From assembly GCA_964558235.1 (NCBI GenBank), contig CAZLCK010000040.1, forward strand, positions 1 to 14,655: 14,655 bases of DNA, in the 5' to 3' direction. Both the position numbers and the translations under genes were made by a program. A model generated the notes under the pieces. That model had not been told where the DNA came from. It ran no database searches and worked only from the letters and a program-made list of their open reading frames with translations. This DNA comes from CAZLCK01 sp964558235 (GTDB lineage Bacteria; Actinomycetota; Coriobacteriia; Coriobacteriales; CADBOM01). Shown here one piece after another: positions 5,132-13,000 of this stretch. Within the stretch, counting starts at the first letter, position 1, and the number at the start of each line of letters is the position of its first letter.

Positions 5132-5650
5132 ATGCCAGCAGTTGCAAAGGAAGAGAAGGTCGCTCAGATAGCTAAGGAGCTAAAGGAGACCTCAGCTGTA
5201 TGGATCGTCGACTACAGAGGTCTAACGGTCAAGGAGTCCGAAGCGCTTCGCAATGCTATACGTGAGACTGGGGCTACCGTTAAGGTTCTCAAGAATACAC
5301 TCACTAAGAGAGCTTTAAGCGAGGCTGGATTTCCAACTCTTGATGAGGTTTTAACAGGGCCATCTCTATTTGTTTTTGCAAGTGGAGATCCTGTTCCTTC
5401 CATGAAGGCGCTTAAAGAGTATGGCGAGTCCAACGACAAGCTAGTCTTCAAGGGTGGCATTATGGATGGCCGCGAGGTTGATGCAGAGCAGATGAAGGCT
5501 ATTGCAGATCTTCCATCTCGCGATCAACTACTTGCTCAGCTACTCAGCGTTATGCAAGGTCCTGCTCAGGGTCTTGTCAGGGTTCTCAATGGCCCAGCAG
5601 AGCAATTCGCAAGAGTTGTCAAAGCTATTGCAGACCAAAAGGCTGCTTAA
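5132..5650 (+). CDS. rplJ: 50S ribosomal protein L10
   Basis: L10 anchors the L7/L12 dimers to the stalk base and, bound to L7/L12, represses its own mRNA. The 172-residue protein has the usual length. It begins MPAVAKEEKVAQIAKELKET and carries WIVDYRGLTV (residues 24-33) and the RNA-binding stretch KVLKNTLTKRA (about 51-61). It ends in the long C-terminal helix that binds L7/L12 (about 130-172, ending AIADQKAA). The ATG is the only in-frame start consistent with the family and follows AGGAGGTG at 5113-5120. The elaborate leader (L10 motif, attenuator and hairpin near the ribosome binding site) points to feedback control. rplL follows after 142 bases. Confidence 0.98.
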   Translation: MPAVAKEEKVAQIAKELKETSAVWIVDYRGLTVKESEALRNAIRETGATVKVLKNTLTKRALSEAGFPTLDEVLTGPSLFVFASGDPVPSMKALKEYGESNDKLVFKGGIMDGREVDAEQMKAIADLPSRDQLLAQLLSVMQGPAQGLVRVLNGPAEQFARVVKAIADQKAA

Positions 5651-5652
5651 GG

Positions 5653-5688
5653 TTGCATAGTATTACTAGATTGCTTAAGCAAATGCAA
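5653..5688 (+). promoter_or_regulatory. inverted repeats in the rplJ-rplL spacer
   Basis: TTGCAT (5653-5658) is complementary to ATGCAA (5683-5688), and between them lies TTGCTTAAGCAA, a perfect 12-base palindrome (5671-5682). The remaining spacer up to rplL is AT-rich, with a weak ATAGT/ACTAT hairpin. A role in giving rplL more translation than rplJ, or in mRNA processing, is inference. No convincing promoter is seen. Confidence 0.3.
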
Positions 5689-5792
5689 AGTGATTTAGCA
5701 GCTTAAATAATGTAAGTGAAACATAGAGCATTTTTTAACTAAAACAATTTAGATAGTGTGAAAAAACTATACCGATACAAAGGAGAGATAAC

Positions 5793-6176
5793 ATGGCCAT
5801 CAGCAAAGATGAGATCATCGAGGCACTAAAGGAAATGCCAGCACTAGAGCTTTCTGAGCTCGTTAAGGAATTAGAGGAAGTATTTGGAGTTTCTGCTGCC
5901 GCTCCAGTCGCTGCTGTCGCTGTTCCTGCTGCAGGTGGAGCCGAAGGTGGCGCTGCTGAGGAGAAGACCTCATTCGACGTTACTCTAGAGGGTTTTGGCG
6001 ATAACAAGATCGCTGTTATTAAGGTTGTTCGTGAGCTTACCGGTCTTGGTCTTAAGGAAGCCAAGGAGGTTGTCGAGGGTGCTCCTGCAGCTGTTCTTGA
6101 AGGTGTTGATAAGGATAAGGCTGACGAAGCAAAGACTAAGCTTGAAGAGGCTGGCGCAGCTGTTACCATTAAGTAA
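5793..6176 (+). CDS. rplL: 50S ribosomal protein L7/L12
   Basis: L7/L12 is the multicopy stalk protein that recruits EF-Tu, EF-G, IF2 and release factors and stimulates their GTPase activity. The 127-residue protein has the standard three parts: an N-terminal dimerisation and L10-binding domain (1-32, MAISKDEIIEAL), an Ala/Gly/Pro/Val-rich hinge (33-56), and the globular C-terminal domain (57-127). The last contains the factor-binding stretch IKVVRELTGLGLKEAK and ends AAVTIK. The ATG follows AAAGGAGAG (5780-5788). Its neighbour rplJ encodes the direct binding partner. A 370-base gap with a hairpin and promoter candidates follows before rpoB. Confidence 0.99.
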   Translation: MAISKDEIIEALKEMPALELSELVKELEEVFGVSAAAPVAAVAVPAAGGAEGGAAEEKTSFDVTLEGFGDNKIAVIKVVRELTGLGLKEAKEVVEGAPAAVLEGVDKDKADEAKTKLEEAGAAVTIK

Positions 6177-6240
6177 TTTCAATTTAAGAGACTTAATACT
6201 TTTAAATCAGTTTGAAAGACTAATGGTCTAAGAATTCTAT

Positions 6241-6310
6241 TAGACGAGCAGATTCATATTTTTATATATGGATCGCTCGTCTACGTATGTTTTGGTAATT
6301 TTATTTTTTT
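6241..6310 (+). terminator. long hairpin between rplL and rpoB (attenuator or processing site)
   Basis: TAGACGAGC (6241-6249) pairs perfectly with GCTCGTCTA (6275-6283). After one bulged base, GATTCATAT (6251-6259) pairs with ATATGGATC (6266-6274) with one wobble, giving 18 pairs around a six-base loop. T-rich sequence follows (GTTTTGG, then TTTTATTTTTTT at 6299-6310), but the long T run starts 16 bases after the stem. It could partly terminate transcripts so that rpoB is made less than rplL, or be an RNase III-type cut site, as known between rplL and rpoB in E. coli. Confidence 0.55.
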
Positions 6311-6438
6311 GTTTGATCAAAAATAAGTTATGCAGATGGTAAAAAATTGCTTAACTTAATAGTGTTTTTAGATTGCTGCAATTACCAACTTTTCCCTGTG
6401 AGTTTTATATCGTTTATCTAAAAATAATTTATAAACCG

Positions 6439-6492
6439 TTGACGAAAAGATTTATTTCAATTATTGACCGATCAAAATAGGTTTCATAGACT
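6439..6492 (+). promoter_or_regulatory. promoter candidates before rpoB
   Basis: Two overlapping sigma-70-type candidates lie in the 6177-6543 spacer. The better one is TTGACC (6464-6469), a 17-base spacer, then TAGACT (6487-6492). The upstream one is TTGACG (6439-6444) with TATTGA (6462-6467) after 17 bases. The surrounding sequence is AT-rich. A start near 6500 would give rpoB-rpoC its own promoter in addition to readthrough from rplJL. Apart from these, the hairpin at 6241-6283 and the hairpin at the ribosome binding site, I see nothing else in this spacer. Confidence 0.4.
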
Positions 6493-6530
6493 GGTATTTT
6501 GCCTGTATTAGCGTAGCTTTCATTTTTAAA

Positions 6531-6545
6531 ACTAGGAGGCCTAGT
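6531..6545 (+). promoter_or_regulatory. rpoB ribosome binding site inside a perfect inverted repeat
   Basis: ACTAGG (6531-6536) and CCTAGT (6540-6545) are perfectly complementary around a three-base loop AGG. The whole ribosome binding site AGGAGG (6534-6539) lies in the stem and loop, and the repeat reaches the GTG start codons. A folded hairpin would hide the site. Confidence 0.5.
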
Positions 6546-6546
6546 G

Positions 6547-9500
6547 GTGAGCGAAAAGACTTCCACTCAATCAACACACCACCGCACCCGCAAAAGTTTC
6601 GCGAAAATCCCAGAGGTCATGGATGTTCCGAATCTGATGGCAATTCAGACGGAGTCCTATGAGAAGTTCAAGACAGAAGGCATTCAAGAGGCCTTCCAAG
6701 ACATCTCCCCAATCGAGAACAACCAAAAGAAGTTGTCCCTAGTATTTCTTGGGCATGAGCTTGGAGATCCTAAGTATTCCGTTATGGAGTGCAAGGAGAA
6801 GGATATCTCTTATCAAGCTCCACTTTTTGTTATGGTTCGTCTCGTTGACAAAAGGACTGGAGAGATAAAACAGCAGGAGGACATCTTCATGGGTGACTTC
6901 CCGCTGATGACCGAGCAGGGTACTTTTATTATTAACGGAACTGAGCGCGTTGTAGTTAGCCAGTTGGTGCGTTCGCCCGGAGTTTATTTTGATTCCGAGC
7001 CGGATAAGACATCTGATGCAATTTTGTACAACGCTAAAGTTATTCCTTCAAGGGGAGCTTGGCTTGAGTTCGAGACTGACAAGCGTGATATCTTGTCAGT
7101 TAGAGTTGATCGCAAGCGTAAGCAACCGGCAACTCTGCTTTTGCGTGCTTTGGGTATTGCCGAAACTAAAGAAGAGATCATCGAGCTTCTTGGCGATTCT
7201 GAGATCGTTATGCGCACTCTAAATCGCGACGGAGCAACTTCTCAAAAAGAGGCATTAATCGAACTCTATAGACGTCTTCGCCCAGGCGAGCCCCCAACAG
7301 TTGATTCTGCTAGGGTGCTTTTGCAAAACCTATTTACAAATCCACAACGCTACGATTTAGCAAACGTTGGTCGTTACAAGATCAATAAGAAACTTGGATT
7401 GGATATCGATTCATCTTGTACGGTTCTTACTCCAGATGACATCGTATCGACTATGCGCTACATCATAGATTTGCACAATGGTGATCCACGTTGTCAAACA
7501 GATGACATCGACCATTTTGGAAATCGTCGTGTCCGTACGGTCGGCGAGCTTATCCAAAACCAATTTAGAATTGGTCTGTCTCGTATGGAGCGTGTTGTTC
7601 GCGAGCGTATGTCTACTCAAGAATTTGACGACATCACTCCACAATCGCTAATTAACATCAGGCCGATCGTCGCTGCTATCAAGGAGTTTTTTGGATCTTC
7701 GCAGCTTTCTCAGTTTATGGATCAAACCAATCCTGCTGCAGGGATTACGCACAAAAGGCGTCTTTCTGCATTAGGTCCTGGTGGTCTTTCGCGCGAGAGG
7801 GCAGGATTTGAAGTTCGTGACGTTCACACCTCTCACTATGGAAGAATGTGTCCTATCGAGACTCCTGAAGGTCCGAATATTGGTCTTATCGGTTCTCTAG
7901 CAACATATGCGCATGTTAATCCATTTGGATTTATTGAAGCTCCTTATCGTAAGGTTATCGATGGTAGGGTCACAGATGAGATCGACTATCTAACGGCCGA
8001 CGAAGAGGAAAATTATACAATCGCGCAGGCTAACGACCTGTTTAATCTAGATACTCGTATGTTTGTATCCTATGACAAAGACGGAAACGAGATCGAAGCA
8101 GAGCGAGTTCTTTGCCGTACTAAAGGTGTCGATGGAACATTTGGAGAGCCTGCCGAAGTTCCACCTTCGCAGGTCGACTACATGGATGTTTCACCACGAC
8201 AGATGGTATCTGTCGCTACTGCTTTGATTCCATTTTTGGAGCACGATGACGCAAATCGTGCTTTGATGGGATCGAATATGCAACGTCAAGCCGTGCCGCT
8301 ACTTCGTCCAAGCGCTCCACTAGTTGGAACTGGTATGGAATACCGTTGTGCAGTTGACTCTGGTGAAATCATATTGTCGAAGACAAATGGTGTAGTTGAA
8401 TATGTGCAATCCGACCTCATTAGAATTAAGAGTGATTCTGGCGAGACGGTAAACTATGAGCTTCCAAAGTTCCAGAGGTCTAATCAAAGCGGTTGTTTAA
8501 ACCACAAACCTTTGGTTCGTACTGGCGAACGTGTAAAGGTTGGAGATGTTTTAGCAGACGGCCCATCAACTGACCTTGGCGAGCTTGCACTTGGGCAAAA
8601 CCTGATCGTTGCTTATATGCCATGGGAGGGTTATAACTACGAGGACGCTATCATCTTATCTGAGAGAGTGGTAAGCGAGGATCTTCTGACCTCGATTCAT
8701 ATCTCTGAGTATGAGATCGATGCTCGCGATACAAAGCTCGGCCCAGAGGAGATCACTCGTGAGATTCCAAATATGAGTGAGGATATGCTCGCTAATTTGG
8801 ATGCAGATGGTATTGTTCGCATCGGCGCTGAGGTCTTTCCTGGTGATGTTTTGGTTGGAAAGGTTACTCCAAAAGGAGAGACCGAGCTAACTGCTGAAGA
8901 GAGATTACTCCGCGCGATTTTTGGTGAAAAGGCACGTGAGGCAAGAGATACATCTCTAAAAGTCCCTCATGGAGCTGAAGGTCGCGTAATCGGAATTATC
9001 AGATTCTCGGTTGACAATGGAGATGAGCTTCCACCAAGTGTTAATGAGCTCGTTAGAGTCTATATTGCTCAAAAAAGAAAGATTCAACAGGGTGACAAGC
9101 TCTCAGGACGCCATGGTAATAAAGGCGTTATCTCAAGGATTTTGCCTGTCGAGGATATGCCATATCTATCCGATGGCACGCCAGTCGATATCATCCTAAA
9201 TCCACTAGGTGTTCCTTCTCGTATGAATGTTGGACAGCTAATGGAGACTCATCTTGGCTGGGCTGCTTCTGTAGGTTGGAATGATGAGGGTGACGAGGTT
9301 GTTCCAGGACCCGTTTATATCTCAACACCAGTCTTTGATGGCGCTACAGAGCAAGAGATCTCTGATGCTATCGATAAAGCAAATAAGAATTTGATTCGTA
9401 AAGCCAAAGCTGAGCTTGGTGATTATGTTCGTGAGGAGTTTATCCCGCAACTATCTCTAACAGGTAAGGCCGATCTATATGATGGTCGTACAGGTGAGAA

Positions 9501-10035
9501 GTTCCGTGAGCAGATCACAGTCGGTAGAAATTACATTCTTAAACTTTCGCACTTAGTTGACGACAAGATTCATGCTCGTTCAACTGGCCCATACTCACTT
9601 ATTACCCAACAACCTTTGGGTGGTAAGGCTCAATTTGGTGGTCAGAGATTTGGAGAGATGGAAGTTTGGGCTCTCTATGCATACGGTGCAGCAAATGTAT
9701 TGCAGGAGATCCTAACTGTTAAGTCGGATGACACCTCTGGACGTGTTAAGGCTTACGAGCACATCGTTAAGGGTGAGAACATCCCGGCTCCTGAGATCCC
9801 AGAGTCGTTTAAGGTATTGATTAAAGAGATGAAGTCATTGGCGCTTGATGTCGAGATGATCTCTGATCATCAAGTAAAGACTGAGCGCGAACTCGATCGC
9901 GACCCAGATCTCGATTTGCTCATTGAACAACCTGCTGGCAATGATGAAGATGATGTTTTAGATATGATCGCAAACGAACTAATCGATATGGACAGCGATG
10001 ATGATACGCTTCTCGGCATTGAGGAAGGGGAGTAA
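6547..10035 (+). CDS. rpoB: DNA-directed RNA polymerase subunit beta
   Basis: The beta subunit forms one pincer of the RNA polymerase clamp and half of the active-site cleft, and is the target of rifamycins. The protein is 1162 residues, the usual actinobacterial size without the large E. coli insertions. Visible landmarks are FFGSSQLSQFMDQ (381-393) and THKRRLSALGPGGL (401-414) of the rifampicin region, then RMCPIETPEGPNIGL, and GDKLSGRHGNKG (849-860) near the active site. It ends in an acidic tail, IDMDSDDDTLLGIEEGE. Two adjacent GTG codons (6544 and 6547) could start it. The second is seven bases from AGGAGG (6534-6539), the first only four, so 6547 is preferred. In the rifampicin region the usual Leu-Ser after NP (E. 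coli 521-522) is Ala-Ala (397-398), while the Asp, His and Ser of classic resistance sites are wild type. rpoC follows after six bases. Confidence 0.98.
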   Translation: MSEKTSTQSTHHRTRKSFAKIPEVMDVPNLMAIQTESYEKFKTEGIQEAFQDISPIENNQKKLSLVFLGHELGDPKYSVMECKEKDISYQAPLFVMVRLVDKRTGEIKQQEDIFMGDFPLMTEQGTFIINGTERVVVSQLVRSPGVYFDSEPDKTSDAILYNAKVIPSRGAWLEFETDKRDILSVRVDRKRKQPATLLLRALGIAETKEEIIELLGDSEIVMRTLNRDGATSQKEALIELYRRLRPGEPPTVDSARVLLQNLFTNPQRYDLANVGRYKINKKLGLDIDSSCTVLTPDDIVSTMRYIIDLHNGDPRCQTDDIDHFGNRRVRTVGELIQNQFRIGLSRMERVVRERMSTQEFDDITPQSLINIRPIVAAIKEFFGSSQLSQFMDQTNPAAGITHKRRLSALGPGGLSRERAGFEVRDVHTSHYGRMCPIETPEGPNIGLIGSLATYAHVNPFGFIEAPYRKVIDGRVTDEIDYLTADEEENYTIAQANDLFNLDTRMFVSYDKDGNEIEAERVLCRTKGVDGTFGEPAEVPPSQVDYMDVSPRQMVSVATALIPFLEHDDANRALMGSNMQRQAVPLLRPSAPLVGTGMEYRCAVDSGEIILSKTNGVVEYVQSDLIRIKSDSGETVNYELPKFQRSNQSGCLNHKPLVRTGERVKVGDVLADGPSTDLGELALGQNLIVAYMPWEGYNYEDAIILSERVVSEDLLTSIHISEYEIDARDTKLGPEEITREIPNMSEDMLANLDADGIVRIGAEVFPGDVLVGKVTPKGETELTAEERLLRAIFGEKAREARDTSLKVPHGAEGRVIGIIRFSVDNGDELPPSVNELVRVYIAQKRKIQQGDKLSGRHGNKGVISRILPVEDMPYLSDGTPVDIILNPLGVPSRMNVGQLMETHLGWAASVGWNDEGDEVVPGPVYISTPVFDGATEQEISDAIDKANKNLIRKAKAELGDYVREEFIPQLSLTGKADLYDGRTGEKFREQITVGRNYILKLSHLVDDKIHARSTGPYSLITQQPLGGKAQFGGQRFGEMEVWALYAYGAANVLQEILTVKSDDTSGRVKAYEHIVKGENIPAPEIPESFKVLIKEMKSLALDVEMISDHQVKTERELDRDPDLDLLIEQPAGNDEDDVLDMIANELIDMDSDDDTLLGIEEGE

Positions 10036-10041
10036 CCTGCA

Positions 10042-13000
10042 ATGGCAGAGCTGGACGTTAACAACTTTGATAGCATCCGTATAGGACTTGCTAGCGCCGA
10101 GAAGATTAGAAGCTGGAGCTACGGCGAGGTCAAAAAGCCGGAGACTATCAACTACAGAACTTTAAAACCAGAAAAAGATGGCCTCTTTTGTGAGAAGATC
10201 TTTGGTCCAACCAAGGATTGGGAATGCAGTTGCGGCAAGTACAAGCGCATCCGTTTTAAGGGAATTGTTTGTGAGCGCTGCGGTGTTGAGGTCACTCGTT
10301 CTAAAGTTCGCCGTGATCGTATGGGTCACATTGAGCTTGCAGCACCTATAAGCCACATCTGGTATTTCAAAGGGTCACCTTCGCGCCTTGGATATCTTTT
10401 GGATATCCCACCAAAGGATCTTGAGAAGGTTTTGTATTTTGCGTCTGCAATCGTAACTTGGATCGACCATGAGGCTCGCGAGGCCGATCTAGACATGCTT
10501 CGCGATGAACTCGATGCAGATCTAGAAGAGCTAGATGCTGAATGCGAACGCGTTATCGAAAGCATTGAGAGACTAAATATCGAGACCGCTAATCTTGAAG
10601 AATTTGGTGGCGAAATCGACTCTGATGAGCTTATGACTCCAGAGGAGATAGCTTCAGAGATTGCCGATGTTAAAGAGGAATATGCTGATCGCAAAGAACT
10701 CCGTCAACAAGCTTTCGAAGTATTCTCAAGAATTGAGGAAAAAGAACTCATACTTGATGAGAATCTATACCGTGAGATTAAGCTAAATTATTCCGACTAT
10801 ATTCATGGCGGAATGGGTGCAGAGTCTATAAAAGAACTGTTGGAAGCAGCAGATCTTGATGAGATCTCTAAGGAGCTTCGAGAGATTATCAAGGATGGTC
10901 GTGGACAGCGCAAGATCAGGGCTATTAAACGTCTTAAGGTTGTTGAGTCTTTCCTAAAAAGCGATAACAAGCCAGAGGATATGATTCTTACTGTCATCCC
11001 TGTTTTGCCGCCAGATCTTCGTCCTATGGTGCAATTAGATGGTGGTAGATTTGCTGCATCGGATCTTAATGACCTCTACAGACGCGTTATCAATAGAAAC
11101 AACCGCTTAAAGAGGCTTTTAGATCTTGGTGCTCCTGAGATTATCGTCAATAACGAAAAGCGCATGCTTCAAGAGGCTGTTGATTCATTATTTGACAATG
11201 GACGTCGTGGACGCCCAGTTACTGGACCAGGCAACAGACCTTTGAAGTCGCTCTCTGACATGCTTAAGGGTAAGCAGGGTCGCTTCCGTCAAAATTTGTT
11301 AGGTAAGCGTGTTGATTACTCTGGCCGTTCCGTCATTGTTGTTGGCCCACAACTAAAGCTTCATCAATGCGGTTTACCGAAGGCGATGGCACTAGAGCTT
11401 TTCAAGCCATTTGTTATCGAGAGGCTTGTTGAGTTAGAACACTATCCAAATGTCAAGGCTGCCAAGAAGGCAGTTGATCGCGGAAATAACGTTGTTTGGG
11501 ACGTTTTGGAAGATGTTATTACCGAGCATCCTGTCTTGCTGAACAGAGCACCTACTCTTCACCGTCTTGGAATCCAAGCATTTGAGCCGGTTCTTGTCGA
11601 AGGAAAAGCAATTCGTTTGCATCCTTTGATGTGTACTGCGTTTAATGCAGATTTTGACGGTGACCAGATGGCTGTACATGTGCCACTATCTGTTGAGGCT
11701 CAAGCTGAGGCAAGAGTTTTGATGCTCTCTTCAAACAACATCAAGTCTCCTGCCCATGGACGCGCTTTGACCGTTCCTACTAAGGATATGATTATTGGCT
11801 TGTACTATTTGACCGCTGCTCGCGATGGATTCCCAGGAGAGGGAAGAGCATTTATCGACTTCAAAGATGCGATGAATGCTTATGACTCTGGAGCAGATGT
11901 CGATTTGCAAGCTAAGATCTACGTGCGCTTAACTCAAGATACCGTTGAGAAGTTTATCGATGAAGATAACAGTGGTGCTAAGAAGAAGAGTAAGCATTGC
12001 TTTACTGAGCATAAAGCGGGCGAACGTTTGCAGACAACAATTGGCCGTATCATTTTTAATTCGGTTTTGCCAGATGACTTCCCATTTATCAATTATGAGA
12101 TGAATAAGGAAGAAATCGATGACTTGATCGAGAATTGCACTAGTCGCTATGAGCTTTCTGATATGCCTGCAATCCTAGACGGGCTAAAGTCGATGGGATT
12201 TCACTTTGCTACAAAGGCTGGAATTACCGTGTCTGTTTATGATGCGACCATCCCGCCTGAGAAATCTGAAATTTTAGCTTCAGCAGATGCAAAGATAGCC
12301 CAAATCGATGAGGGCTATGCGATGGGATTCATCAGTGAAGAAGATCGCCATAAGCAAACTATAGATATTTGGAATCAAGCTAACGAAGATGTTGGATCTG
12401 CAATGATCGCAAACTTCGATAAGTTTAATCCGATCTACATGATGGCATTTTCTGGTGCTCGTGGAAATATGAAGCAGATTAGGCAGCTTGCTGGTATGCG
12501 TGGTCTTATGAGCGATCCAAAGGGTGAGATCATCGACCGCCCAATTAAGGCAAACTTCCGCGAGGGTCTATCGGTACTCGAATACTTTATCTCTACACAT
12601 GGTGCCAGAAAGGGTCTCGCTGATACCGCGCTTAGAACGGCAGACTCTGGTTATCTAACCAGAAGGCTTGTAGACGTCGCTCAAGACGTTATTATCCGTG
12701 AGTATGATTGCGGAATTGACGAGGGCATTGCTTATCCGATCTTAGATAATCGTGGCGATATCGATGACAATCTGGTAGGAAGATGTTTGCAAGATCCCGT
12801 TGTTGATCCAAACACTGGCGAGATTTTGCTAGATAAAGAGGAATATATCCCATCTGTAGAGGCCTTAGAATCCTTTGTTGCAGCGGGTATTAAGGATGTT
12901 TCGATCAGAACAATCATGACATGCCTGTCTGATCAGGGTATTTGTCAAAAGTGCTATGGTTGGGACTTGTCAACTCGCCTCCCAGTTAATATCGGAACTG

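Noticed and set aside
4818..5147. 109-codon ORF on the - strand across the L10 leader
   Set aside because: The region is explained by RNA regulatory elements on the + strand, and no ribosome binding site or recognisable product is seen.
5735..6169. 144-codon ORF on the - strand opposite rplL
   Set aside because: Its Ala/Ser-rich translation is the mirror of the Ala-rich L7/L12 hinge. L7/L12 is certain on the + strand.
10326..10694. Ser-rich ORF on the - strand opposite the RpoC coiled coil
   Set aside because: It is an artefact of the Glu/Asp/Leu-rich helical insertion read in reverse.
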